Assembly (NCBI GenBank): GCA_002914805.1
Contig: JXTB01000598.1
Location: forward strand, 140,313-204,312
DNA length: 64,000 bases
Reading direction: 5' to 3'
Source of the DNA: Parasponia andersonii
Taxonomy: Eukaryota > Streptophyta > Magnoliopsida > Rosales > Cannabaceae
A model generated the notes under the pieces. That model did no database searches, had not been told where the DNA came from, and worked only from the letters and a program-made list of their open reading frames with translations. The translations under genes were made by a program, and so were the position numbers. Of this stretch, positions 32,001 to 44,146 are shown in pieces (positions within the stretch are counted from its first letter, which is position 1; each line of letters opens with the position of its first letter).

Positions 32001-32512
32001 TGGCACAAATGATCTTTGAAGTATCTAATATGTGGTAATTTGGTTCTCAAAATTTCAATTGTAGCAATTAAGTCCACGAACGAACTTTTAGCAATTTTAT
32101 TTTTAGATTGTCTAAATTATAAATTGCTATAAAATTTTTGATCAAATACATATATAGTGGCATCTGAAAGTGTAATTAAAAAATAATTTGAAAACTTTAA
32201 GCATAAAAACGAACAATCACAGAAAAATTTTCTCTAAATTTGTCACTCCAAGAACCTTAAAAAATGTAAAAAATATATCTTTTATTTTCTTCAAATCCTT
32301 TTGCTCAGTTTATTTCCTTTATACTCTTTCAAATGCTATAAAATATGCTAATCACATGTGTTTTGTGTCAAAAATTTAACAACAAGTTATAATTTAGACC
32401 GTTTAATGATTAAATTACTACAAATCATAAAGTTTAGGAGTTTTATCACTATAATTAAAACTTTAAGGACCAAATTACTACAAATTGGATAATTTATGAA
32501 CCAATTATGCCA
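32001..32512. mobile_element. MITE with long inverted repeats and TAA target duplication
   Basis: The left arm starts TGGCACAAATGATCTTTG and the reverse complement of the right end starts TGGCATAATTGGTTCATA. Similarity between the arms continues for roughly 100 bp through the 'gtaatttggt' blocks. The element is flanked on both sides by TAA, a 3-bp duplication of the type made by PIF/Harbinger transposases; family assignment is inference. Confidence 0.55.
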
Positions 32513-32532
32513 TAAACCCATTATATTTAGAA

Positions 32533-32869
32533 GGGTGAATTGTAAAAAATAGCATAAGGTATGAGTGTTCTGTAATTTAAACCTTAAAATTTAAAGTTTA
32601 CAAAATACTATTTTCGGATTAAGATTTTACAAAAATTAATATCAGCATTTTGACAATTTTTTGTAATAAAAAGACAATAATATTCTTTAAGCGTTATTAT
32701 TTTTTAAATTTTGATGGTAATATTAATTTTTACTTATTAAAATTATTCTAAAAATCCATCTAAAGTATCAATTTTCAGAAATTATTCCTATCAATATGAG
32801 TCAAAATTTTAGAATTTAAATTACATAATATTTAAGCCTAGGTAATTTTTTTTTTGCAGTTTAATCTAT
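32533..32869. mobile_element. Second inverted-repeat MITE, about 340 bp
   Basis: The left arm (gtgaattgtaaaaaatagca ... gtaatttaaaccttaaaatt) is similar to the reverse complement of the right end (gattaaactgcaaaaaaaaa ... gtaatttaaattctaaaatt). It lies only about 20 bp from the preceding MITE and upstream of the PWWP gene promoter. End positions are approximate. Confidence 0.5.
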
Positions 32870-33708
32870 TTAAAAAAAAAAACGTTCTATTATCAGTTTG
32901 ATTGATTTGTAATTTCTGGCTTTAATATATATGTAATTGTCGTTAATAATTATTTGCTGAAATGCCCTTCCTCTATTTTTCTCTCAGTTTCTACTACCTC
33001 ACTTGCGTCTTCTCGGTTTCTCTATCTGTGAGACTGAAACCTCTCGCTCCGCGCATAAAGATACCAAAAAGGTACGGTTTGATCCAAACCCAAACCCAAG
33101 CCCAAACCTACTTTCTCTTTCTAACTCTCTCTCTCTTCGACTCTGTACACTGTGAAAAACCCAGCTCAAGCTTCAATCTAATCAGTTAAAAGCAAAAAGA
33201 AACAAAACTAAGCCGTCAAGATCAGAAAAAGCTTAACTGAAAACACTTTAATGGTTTTTCAGGGAAAGAAGAAACAGACCAGATCTTCTTCACCTCTTCT
33301 AATACCTATTTTTCTCTTCATAGACGCTTCTTATAAGGTCATTCCATTACTCACAAAAAATAAATGTTTTCTATATTTTTTTTATTAGCTAATGCATTAT
33401 TTATTTTTAATTATTATTATTATTATTATTTTCTTTGGATTTTCGCTCCATGTGAGATCGAAAATTTTCTAATATTTTCTCTCTCTTTACTGGGTATTTT
33501 TCTATTTTTCTTCAGGTTTAAGGGATAATAGAATATATATGCATTTGTCTTTGAAGACAAGGCTCTGGCTCTGGGAGATTTTTGGGACTTGAGGGTGGCT
33601 AAAAATGGAGGGTTGACATTGGTTTTTGGTTTCGTTGAATCAGAGTTCGATTGCTTTGCTTTTGGGGATTTTTCAAATCTTCTTGTTGGGTAGGAGGGTT
33701 GGGTTGAG

Positions 33709-36700
33709 ATGGGAAGCTCCGGTGAGGCCATTAACAGGGGCATTGACGCATCGGTGGGTGGTTTGGTTTGGGTCCGCCGCCGGAACGGGTCGTGGTGGCC
33801 CGGCCGAATAATGGGTCTTGATGAGTTATCTGAGAGTTGCTTAGTTTCGCCGAGATCGGGTACGCCCGTGAAGCTTCTGGGTCGCGAGGATGCAAGCGTG
33901 TGAGTGTGCTCTTGCAGTCCTTTTTCTTTTTTTGGAAAAAAAAGAACCCAAATCTTTTCGTACTTGGTTGCCTTGGATGAGAACCCTGGTTTTGAAATTT
34001 TATTGACTTGTACTCATTTTGCTAGTTCTTGTTTTTATTGTTCATCAAGTTGTATAAGCTTTAAAGTTCATGCCATTTGATAATGCTGTTGTGAAAAATT
34101 GTTGTTGCGGGTTTAATAGATTTGTGGGTTTGAAGTGTGCTAAGCAGCAAGTTTGATGGTGTTATCTTTATACTTTCTGGGTTCAGTTGTTGACTTGGTC
34201 TTTTTCTTGGAGTTTTCCAACAACTGATAAGTTACTTGGCTTCGTCTTTGTTGTTCTGCAGTTTAGTTGCTTTACCGTATAAGTTAAAATGCATAATCAG
34301 TTTATAATGGTGGATGTAAAGTTTAACAAAGGTGCAATGTTGTTTGTGTGTAGATATGTGCTTCACGAAAATTCTTGTTTGGATGGTCGGGAAGGCATTC
34401 TAATTCTTTTATACCTTTTCTTTAAAAATTGTTCAATTTCGGCTGAATTTTGTTGGTATGAATCTATATTTTTGTTTCGATAGTGTATCATAGCTTCAGA
34501 AAGTGTTCTTTCATAATTTTTCTTTTGAACTTTTGTTCAAAGTTAAAAGACTCAGTTACTATATGTTTGGTTAGCATGGATGGATAACTTTAGCACTTTT
34601 AAACTACAACAAAAACTTTTTTCTTGGGCTAGGAATTATAGAGATTATATTCCAATATGATTTTATCTTATGACATTTTGTTCGACAATAGTGATTAAAG
34701 TAAAAATCTTTCTTCCTACCTGTTTCTACAGCCTTGTCATGCTCCTTTGTATGTTGATGGAAACTGTCCTATGAAGTTTTGAAATGTGTCTTATTCTGAT
34801 GAATTGCTTAGCTTTTTGTGGACTTATAAAACACGATCTGACGGTGTTGCTTTTGACTCAGAGATTGGTATAACCTTGAAAAATCAAAGAGGGTAAAGGC
34901 ATTTCGATGTGGAGAGTATGATGACTGCATTGAAAAGGCGAAAGCTTCTGCAGCTAATTCCAGTAAGAAGGCGGTAAAATATGCACGGAGGGAAGATGCC
35001 ATTATCCATGCTCTTGAGATTGAGAATGCTCGACTGGAGAAAGATCGTAAGGACTTTAGTCCTAGACTGGATAATTTGGGTGGTGAGAATGGTAGTTTAG
35101 CCAGAGAATCACCTTCCATGTCTCATTCTGGCAATGAGAATGATGATATGGACGACGATGTGGGTGATTCGGAAGATACTTCAGATTCAGCTCCAGAATT
35201 ATCTCAATCTGGTATATCTTTTGAAGAACCAAATCATAACAGTTCTCCTAAAGTGCAACATGTGCAGGGAAGGAGGAGAACCCCAAATGATTCAGAGGAT
35301 GATGGAACTGAAGGAGTTAAGCGAATGAGAGGGCTCGAGGACCTGGGAGTTGGCACAGCTTCGAAAAGAAAGGTCCAGGCTGGAGGGCTACTTGAGCTAG
35401 TTCAACAAGAAAATGCTTCAATAGCTGATTCAAACAATGGGAACTGTGTGTCTAACGGAAGTACAGCAAATGGTAGTCGAGGTAACTCTTCGCTTAAAAG
35501 AAAGAGAACTCAAGTGGCAAATGTCCATGAGTTTTTGAAAAAGAAAAACCGCCGGCGTCCACTGACAAAGGTTTTGCAGAGTACAGCTATGGTTTCTGTT
35601 CCAGTTATTTGTGACCAACTTCCCAGTTCATGTGGTTCACCTCTGGGGGGATTATCTGATGGCAGGGTTCCTGGATTAGAATCTACTGAATCAAAGATCT
35701 CGGTGGTGGTCAACAATAACTCAGACTGTAATGGTGTTTCATGTGAGAATGGGGCCTCTTTAAATACTTCAGAACCTGCTTGTGATACTCCCCATGTCGA
35801 CAAGATGAAAGAAAATGGAATTTCCAGCATATCTGAAATTGTTGAGAATGATTTTTCTGATAGGCTGTTTGAGGTGCCATTAATCAGAGAGGAAAAGCAC
35901 TCTGCAGGTATGCTTGATGTAGATGTTTATCCTTGTGCCTGTTCTGTACAGATGTTATCCAATAGCATTTATCCCAATTGATAACAACAATGATGATGTG
36001 CCAATTGTCATAGGATTTCAATCTCCTCTGTTGCGCATTTAAGTTGCAAGTTCTTTACAAATTAGGGTCTTATACCTATGCTGCATGTCGGACTTTGATT
36101 TTGGGAGATAAAATATGCAAAACCTGTTTATATTTGTTTACTTGGCTCCCATATCAGCCACATTTGTGCCGTCTTTGAGCATGTGCGCTCATGAGCATAT
36201 TGGTGTTACTTAGCCAGTATTCATCCTAGTTTTGTATTTGATCCCTTTTGCTAGCTGTCCCATTTGATAATGATGTGTTATTTGACATTTCAGTAATTTA
36301 CATTTTTTGTTTGGTCCTAATATACTTGCTCTAATTATGTGCTGTTAGATTACATATAGGTACTCCTGGACCTACATTTCTTTATCCTCTTCCTTTTTTT
36401 GCTTCTTGTACTGCAGATAGCCTTCCTTATGTGGCTGATATAGGGCTTGGTGAAGAATTGCATTGAATTTTCTTCTAATGCGGATTTCTTTTTTCATGCT
36501 CTGTCAGGTCATTCTCCTTTAGTTGTTTCTTGTTCATCTGGGAGGCCTCAAAATGGTGCTTTGAGAAGGCAATCTAGTCAAAGTAGTCAGGCAGAAGCTG
36601 TATCATTGAGAAATGAGGGCAATAACGAGACTGGTTCTACCAGTTCAGAAGCGCTGCATGCTGAAATTGGGCAGAGAATAGAGAAAGGTACTTCAAAGTG

Positions 36701-37601
36701 GCAGTTAAAAGGCAAGAGGAATTCAAGACAAATAAGTAAAAATAGAAAACAAGACTCAAGAAAACATGTGGACATGGATGATGAATCCAATGCTTGTTTG
36801 GCAGGTATAGAGCACTTGGATGGATTGTCTCAGGGTTTCAATCAAAAATTTGATTGCAATGGCATTAATGGATCCTCAGGTTCATACAACAGTGCTTTAG
36901 AAGCCAAGTGCAAACCAGTTGCTGAAGACCAGGGAGATGGTCATGGTTGGAGCAAGCATCCATCTCAAATAGAGTCAAACATGAGTGGGCATACTGGAGA
37001 GTTGAAGGTATTGCATGATGGCTCAATGCCACCTCAAAGATTACTTCCTTATCGTCAATCTCGCTTCACAGTTCACTCCAGATATCGTATGTCAGATTTG
37101 TCCATCAGAACTGGTCCATCTGATGCCTCATTATATAGAGTTGAGCTTGAGGTGAAAGCCAACTACAGGCCACCTCATGTTCCACTGGTTTCACTCATGA
37201 GTAAGTTGAATGGTAAAGCTATAGTTGGTCACCCTCTTGCAGTGGAAGTGTTAGAGGACTGCTTCTGTGATACTCTGTTGAACACAGTGGAACACAATTT
37301 GGAAGGTGGTCGTATGAGTTATGGTAAGCGGACTTCAGTACGTGGAAGAATTCCAACCAAGCATTTGGTTTTGCAACGGCGGCGTTCGCCAAATAAATCG
37401 CCCAAAACAAAAAAATCCGGGCTGTTGCCTAAAAAGATTAGGAAACTATCTTCACTGACAGGTAACAAGAAATCTGAAGAGAGGAGAGCAGTGGTAGAGA
37501 AACCAAAGGGGCCCGTAATAGCTTGTATTCCCCTTAAACTAGTATTTAGCAGGATAAATGAGGCCGTGAACGGCTCAGCACGGCAAACCCACCGTGGTTA
37601 A
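33709..37601 (+). CDS. PWWP-domain protein, 776 aa
   Basis: Three exons, 33709-33899, 34862-35907 and 36508-37601, join to 2331 nt in frame. Residues ~14-95 form a PWWP-type domain: GGLVWVRRRNGSWWPGRIMG carries the aromatic S-W-W-P core, followed by the basic DWYNLEKSKRVKAFRCGEY segment. The rest is long, hydrophilic and probably disordered, with nuclear-localisation-like clusters (LKRKRTQ, KKKNRRRP, QRRRSPNKSPKTKKSG). PWWP domains read methylated histone tails or bind DNA, so a chromatin role is inferred. From memory it corresponds to At1g51745. The 5' UTR probably contains an intron (a donor-like GT near 33337, an acceptor near 33515). A possible 33-nt in-frame cassette exon lies at 36417-36449. 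The start is the first ATG giving the complete domain. Confidence 0.9.
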
Positions 37602-38512
37602 CGGCATGCATTTCATGAAGTTGGTTCTTGTCTTCTTAAGAGGATGTTGTAGTTGAACTACTACTACATAAGTACCCTGTGAATTAGGTCCTTTGGCATT
37701 GGTGGGGTGTTTGAGTCAGCCTTATGCTTCCTCTCTTCTTTGACCATGTTGTGTTGGCAGCACTGATATATATATACCCTTTTTCCATTTGTACAATGTC
37801 ACACCTTTTTTGGGTTATTTGTAGAAAGAAACTGGTAGTATTACCCGATTAATGGAGGCTGCTTTTTTGGCTCTGTATATACTGTAACATTACATTAGTT
37901 GAGGTGTAAAGATGGTGGCGTTGGAAGGGATCTAGTCTAGTGGTGTAAGGTGTTGGCGACCTGGTATATTAGTTTCTTTCTTTAAGTGAATTTTAATTCT
38001 GGCGATTTAATAACTTCATTCCCCTACTGTACTTTCCAAGTTTACGTTGTTATTATTATTATTTGTTTTTTTTGAGAGAAATGTTTATTATCCTTTATTT
38101 TGTAATTTTTTTTTCAACTATTTGAACTCTAAAGCTCCGTTCGGAACCCGGATTTCAGAGGAAAAAAAATTATAAGAAAAAGTCACGGAAAAATATTTTT
38201 TCCAAAAATTTATAGAATTTTATTTTGGCACTTTTATTTTTACAAATTTGAATATCAAAATTTTATATATTAAAAAAAAATATCAAGTTAAACTTCAGTT
38301 TTTTTTTAAAAAATTTTCTAGAGAAAATAGAATCTTATGCAATTTTTTTTCCTCCCCTGTTAAAAAGTTCCAAAATGAGCCTAAATCTCATTGTCACTAA
38401 ATCTCGTTATTAGAAGGAAGTTGGAAAAGAAATTTGCTCTGAGTCGTTGGTCATGTGGGTATCAGCCTCTTTTGGGCTTGGACAAGCGGTTGAAATATAG
38501 AAAGGGCATTAA

Positions 38513-38982
38513 ACGACGATCTGTTTGCGTAACGACAACAAATTCTAACAGATAAAACTACGATAAATTAACAGGGTGTTGTATATGGAGCAGACTTACG
38601 GAAAACGAGACTTCTCTGAAACCAAAAATGTCGTCTTCCATTTGAAGAAACGACGTTTAAAATAATGTCGTTTTATCTAATAAACGACATTAAACTCTAC
38701 AGAACAGAATAAAACTACATGCGTATTACAAACTGTGTTCAGAGCCAGTTTTACAGTCAAACCAATGAACGTCTGTCGTTTACTCACCAGCTGACTGGTT
38801 GCAAACTGTGATCAAAGCGACTTGTCGCTTTTACGTTAACGAGAACAAACTTAGGACAACAAAGGGTTTGTCGTTTACTTCCGAGTTTATGAATTTTTGC
38901 CTCTAATTCTTTTTAGAGGGCAAATTTATGAATTAAACGACAGTAGACTTTTCACTTTTCAGGACAAGTAACGTGTCGTTAA
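38513..38982. promoter_or_regulatory. Cluster of AACGAC/GTCGTT motifs upstream of the eL28 gene
   Basis: At least eight copies of AACGAC or its complement GTCGTT occur in under 500 bp (for example near 38514, 38533, 38650, 38666, 38682, 38775, 38871, 38937 and 38976), several extended to AAACGACA. The cluster lies 100-600 bp upstream of the eL28 TATA box. It could be a regulatory array or a degraded repeat; I know of no factor that explains it. Confidence 0.35.
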
Positions 38983-39070
38983 CTAATGATTAAGGGTATA
39001 ACGGTCATTTCAAGTTAAGGGCTTAAATGTAATAAAGGAAAAATGGTCGTACCCTTGATGCCCAGGCAAT

Positions 39071-39175
39071 TAGGGTTTTTCAGTATATAAAACCTAACAT
39101 CGGCATCTTCCTCTGTTAGCTGCTCTCGCTCTCTATCTTTTGAAGATCCGCCGATAGAGCTCAAGAAAAACCCTA
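39071..39175 (+). promoter_or_regulatory. eL28 promoter: TATA box and two telo-box motifs
   Basis: A TATA box (TATATAAAA, 39084-39092) lies between two telo-box motifs, TAGGGTTT at 39071-39078 (reverse) and AAACCCTA at 39168-39175 (forward). Telo boxes are common in plant ribosomal-protein promoters and mark growth-linked expression. The probable transcription start region at about 39110-39140 is pyrimidine-rich. A leader intron ending at about 39331 is likely. Confidence 0.75.
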
Positions 39176-39346
39176 GAGGTTCTCACTCTCTCTCATCGAA
39201 ATACATAAACATATTACATGCTGCAGTTTCTATGATATGTATTATGTATATACATATATACATGTAAAAATGAATTGGTGGGGGTTGATCAATAGGGTTT
39301 CGGATCTGATTTGTTATGTCTATGGTTGCAGGGTAGAAAGGAAGAG

Positions 39347-41188
39347 ATGGCGACAGTACCAGGGCAGTTGATATGGGAGATCGTCAAGAAGAACAACTCA
39401 TTTCTGGTGAAGGAGTTCGGCAGAGGCAACGCCAAAGTGCAGTTCAGCAAGGAGTCTAACAACTTGTACAACCTCAACTCCTACAAGCACTCGGGTATTT
39501 TTTTTTCTTCTTTCGTTTATTTCAATGCATTTTTCCTCCTTCTGTTTGGTTCTCGAGAAAGAAAAATTTGTTGGGTTTGATTTTGTTTTGTGTGGAAAGA
39601 GATGGGTTTTAGGTTTTAGCCTGTTTAAGTCACAATGTTTGAGCTTGAATAATTTCATAAGAGATGTAAAGCTATGAATGTATACACAGTTATGGAATTT
39701 GAACAAATGTATTTTGGGAAATATATGGGTTTGTCTTTATTAGTGAAATGAATGATTTAGATCATCTCAAGCAACATAAGCTGAAAACGAACAGCTTCAA
39801 TTTTTTTATAAGTTATAGATGTGTCTTAAATATTTGGGTAAGTTGAAACGTAGATACTGTGGTCTTTAAATGTTTCTTGTTTTTCGTTCTATGTATGAAG
39901 CTTTTAATACACGGTATTTTGAAGCATTTTTTTGGGTTAATTATTGAATTATTCTTTTGCAGGCTTGGCAAACAAGAAGACTGTCACTGTTCAACCTGCT
40001 GGCAAAGATCAAGGTGTGTTGCTTGCAACTACTAAGACCAAGAAGCAGAACAAACCTGCTGCTTTGCTTCACAAGTCTGTTATGAAGAAAGAGTTCCGCA
40101 GGATGGCTGATGCAGTTACCAACCAGGTAACTTCCCAGTCCCTGTTTATCACTTGATGCTTTCTCAGTTTTTGCGTTTTTCTAAACTAAAAATGAAGGCA
40201 TTCATATGCGTACTTTTGTTATTGTATATTACTTATTTTCTCGGTTGTGTAGTTGTCATTATTATCCGAGTAGGATATTGAGTTTGGAATTGTAGTTACG
40301 GTGGATGCTTGCTTCCAGTTTATATGTATGATGTATTTTTGCTGGCATCTGGTATTTTGAGTCTGCGGTGATGAGCCTCTAACACGTAAGAAGAGCCATC
40401 TTGAATGGTTTTTTCTATGAAATACACTTGTTACGCTTGGCTTCTGAGTGTATACTATTGATGGCATCTCACTTACTCCGGTTTTGTTTAATTTTATTGG
40501 GCTTCAAATTTTAACTCGATTGAATTCTTTTGTTTTCTGCTTCATGTTTTAACATGATTGCATTCTTTTTCTGCTTTTGTTTTCCTTGAACGACTAAGGA
40601 TATTTTTGCATATTACATACTTTGGTCCTCGTATGTTTACTTGTTTTCGTTGTCATCTGCTTGTTATTATGATCAACGTATAATCTTGAGTTAGGACTCA
40701 TAGGTGCAGTGGATGTTTGCTTCTAGTTTGTGTATAACATATCTTTGCTGGAAATTGGTAATTCTTCTGCGGTGATGAGCCTCTAACATGTAAGGAGAGA
40801 CAGATTTGATGGTTTCTCCAGTGAAATACTTTTGTTACGCTTGGCTTCTGAGCATTTGCTATTGATGGCATCTTTCTTATGCTCTTTTCTTTTGGATTGG
40901 GCTTCATGTTTTTAAAGTGCATGTTTCATTCTAAACAGCGCCATTGGAATTATGTTACTACTACTTGAACAAATGCTTCATGTTCATAAATTATGACGAC
41001 ATTCACTCTGCTTAGCCCAAAGGTATTTACTGTTATTTATGTCATTGCAGGTGTCTGATAACCATTACAGGCCAGATTTAAAGAAGGCAGCCCTTGCAAG
41101 GTTGAGTGTCGTTCACAGGAGCCTCAAGGTTGCCAAGTCTGGTGTCAAGAAGAGGAACAGACAGGCTGTGAAAGTCGCCAGGAAGTGA
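39347..41188 (+). CDS. RPL28: 60S ribosomal protein L28 (eL28), 149 aa
   Basis: Three exons, 39347-39494, 39963-40126 and 41051-41188, join to 450 nt. The protein starts [20 protein letters not shown] and continues with the conserved [19 protein letters not shown] segment, covering the whole family length with a basic C-terminus ([14 protein letters not shown]). It is a structural protein of the large cytosolic ribosomal subunit, absent from bacteria. Intron 2 is about 0.9 kb and carries two related C/D-box snoRNA candidates, so the transcript may produce both a ribosomal protein and rRNA-modifying guides. The telo-box promoter agrees with ribosomal-protein co-regulation. The start is fixed by family alignment and splice phase. 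Confidence 0.97.
40363..40452 (+). ncRNA. C/D-box snoRNA candidate, copy 1, in eL28 intron 2
   Basis: A perfect C box GTGATGA lies at 40368-40374 and a D box CTGA at 40444-40447, about 70 nt apart. The sequence just before the D box, TTGTTACGCTTGGCTT, includes ACGCTTGGCT, the complement of AGCCAAGCGU, which I recall as a conserved stretch of the eukaryotic large-subunit rRNA. The D-box-plus-five rule would place a 2'-O-methyl on the second C of AGCC. The terminal stem is weak (about 3 pairs). Copy 2 keeps the boxes and guide while the spacers differ, which supports function. Confidence 0.72.
40767..40856 (+). ncRNA. C/D-box snoRNA candidate, copy 2, in eL28 intron 2
   Basis: C box GTGATGA at 40772-40778 and D box CTGA at 40848-40851. 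The stretch TTGTTACGCTTGGCTTCTGA before and through the D box is identical to copy 1, as is TCTGCGGTGATGAGCCTCTA around the C box, whereas the central part has diverged. TGC before the C box can pair with GCA after the D box as a short terminal stem. Copies 1 and 2 lie in a duplicated block (about 40280-40475 and 40690-40890). Confidence 0.72.
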
Positions 41189-41663
41189 GAGATGCTGTAG
41201 TTTGTTTTTCCTGATTTTGAGTCGCCTTTATTTTGAGATGTCAAATTTTAAACTTAGATTTAAGTATGGAAGATATGGATTTTGGAATTTCTTTATTGTC
41301 AAGTTTGTTCCTGCGTAATTTTGGAGAAGATTAAGATTTTCACTAGTGGATATTTTGTTCATAAAGTTCATTTAACTAGTCGTTTTCTCTGTGTCATGCT
41401 TTTTGAATGGAAGATGCTAGTAAGTGTTTTCACTATATCTGGCCAGTTGAACCAAAAAAGAAATCTGTCGGCCATTAATTTTCGAAGCTGTTCGAGGGTT
41501 CAGAACCAAATTAAGGGGTGACTAAATTTCTGCCTAACCAATTAGGGAGAAAGCGATTTACTCTTTAATGGAAAGCATTTCAGTGTCGTATAAATTGGTA
41601 AAGCTGTATAATTTTGCTCGACCACTCCACTTTATCTTGTGTATTACCATTCAGCAATAGAGC

Positions 41664-42123
41664 TGTAAATATGGGCGGCCTGGTCCGGCTTGTTTGGGCC
41701 CGAGGAGAAATTTGGGTTGGGCTGGCCCGCAAAGCATTTTTGAAGGCCTGGTCTGGCAGCTCGCAGGGTTAAAGTTCTAGGCCGGACTGGGTCAAATTTG
41801 GCCTGATCTGATAATTTTTAGAAAAAAAATAGAAAAATAAATTTTTTTCAATAAAAAATAAAATTACTAATTACTAGTTGTATGTTTACTTATTTAATAA
41901 AATAAATAACTAAAATTAATAAGACAAATTTTTAAAAATAGAAAGGAAAAAAAAGTATGCGGATCCAGTCCGGCCCTACAAGCCAACACCAATGGCTCAG
42001 TCCGGCCCGGCTTTAGAGGACGGGCCATAACCGAGTTATTCATTCCCGGGCCGGACCGGCCCGGCCCGCAGGCCAAGTGAACTGGCTGCAGGCCGGCCCG
42101 TTGGGGCCCGGCCCAAATTTACA
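41664..42123. mobile_element. Non-autonomous element with GGGCC-rich inverted ends
   Basis: The left end TGTAAATATGGGC and right end GCCCAAATTTACA form an inverted repeat with a single mismatch over 13 bp. Both arms continue in GC-rich 'ggcctggtccggc' and 'gccggcccg' type sequence. The middle is A/T-rich and noncoding. The arms can fold into a long GC-rich hairpin. It lies between eL28 and the Rab pseudogene. Confidence 0.65.
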
Positions 42124-42426
42124 TGTATATTCAGCAACACAGGATTGGATTATTACTGGTTCAAACTAAACGTGTATACAACACGGAACGATGGTTTCTT
42201 CTTTTGTTGTATTTTTATAATTGCGAGTTTGAAGCCAAGAGAATTTTGCAATCTGCATGTGCACTACACTGAACAATCTAAGAACTGTTATGCACACGAG
42301 ACGTTTGGGTCAAAAGCCAACGTACAATTCAAAAAACAGCTAATGTGGTCCAGAATCTTCCGAGTTCTGACTTCTTTAGGCCACCCTAAGCCAGATTCAC
42401 ACTCGAACAAATGCAACACAACAACG

Positions 42427-44096
42427 TTAGGAGGAACAACAGGAGGTTTTCTGTGCAACAGGCTGGCCATCCATGCGCAGCACGGTGGGTTTGTCAGAAG
42501 TTGATACCGGTTGACTGGCCATCCTATAAAAAGAAAGAATAAAAATTGAGTAAGGAGATGAGAGATTGCAGTCAAGCAACTGCTCTTAAGACCCTCTTAA
42601 AATCAAAGTTAAGCAACGAGGACTCCTATATCATTCTTGCAGAAATTTCTTGTAGAATCAAGATGTAAATTAGTGAATCAAGAGGGGAATTCATACAATA
42701 ATGCCATGCGCACTGCAGTAGTAGCTGCTTGCAATTGTACGGAAACGTTCTTGACCAGCAGTATCCCACTACAAAGCAGAAAAATGAGATTTCATTATCC
42801 AAGGGACGAGGAATATTCATTAGCAGGGCAAGGAATGCACTCACAATTTGGAGTTTGATAGTCTTCTCGTCTTGCTCCACAGTTCGAATTTTCTACATAG
42901 AAGAAGCGAAGTTCTAACAAATACGTGGCAGTACAATGGTCAAACCTTAGAAGTTTCAATTCTTTCATTATACTTACAAAGTCTACTCCAATGGTACTGA
43001 TGTAAGTTTCCACATAAGAATCATCCAACACCGTGAGAATAAAATTGTCAGAAAGCAACAACAAAAACCATACACAAAGTTGATTATATCAAAGATGTCG
43101 TCTATTCATATTCTTCTCTTTATAGAAAAGAAAGTGGCACAGATCCACAAAGTTACGTGGAAAAGAAGTGAAACAAAAAGGGAGATATGAAAGTAGTTCT
43201 GATAAATCACTGAAGTATCGCAACACTCTGAAATATACAAAAATTCGGTAACAGATCAAGTGATCAACATCTCAATTTGAATGATAAGGCAAGATCCAGT
43301 ATATGGTTCACCAATCTGAATGACATAAACTAAATCCAAACAAGACAAAATATATATAACCAAATCTATACTTGCTGTAATAAAACTTCTTTTTTCTTTA
43401 CTTCGAAAATACTTGAGATTTCATAGCACCTTTATAGTTCGTTTCTTTGTCCAGAACTAATGTATAAAAAAAAAAAAAAATGGACAGAGACAGTCTAGAC
43501 TCTAGATGAACTCCTACCGCAAATCTCAGTAGAAGACATGATTTGCCAACGCCAGAGTCTCCAATGAGCAAAAGTTTGAAAAGATAATCACTGCATTAGG
43601 GGGCCGAAAAAAATCAAACTTCATGCTATCATATTTAAACTCATAGAATAAAATAATATACTAGGAAATATGTAAATCAAACGGTACTAAATTCATGTGG
43701 AGAACAACAAGGTTCTTTTTTACCCTTTTGAACCAATAAAATATGTGTCTTTACAAGAGGGAAAGTCAATTAAATCGATCAAAATAAAGGCTTAGTTTAA
43801 CGCCTTCATTTCACACAGTAATCAACACTCAGATACGGCGTTAAACTAACAGCCCCTATATCAGATAAGCAGAGTCTTTCATTTTGAAGACTTGTCAAAA
43901 CTGAAAAGCAACCCAGATACCCAAAAGTTAGAAACCAAAATGATACTTGTTATGCAGTACCCAATGAAAAGTAAGACTAAATACGAGATGGGTTTGATTC
44001 AAAATCCAATATTGATGAATTTAAGTGAAGCATAAATATGTTAATTAGCATGGATCGTCAACCAAGCTTATACCCATTAACAAGTGTGTGTGTATA

Positions 44097-44146
<50 letters not shown>

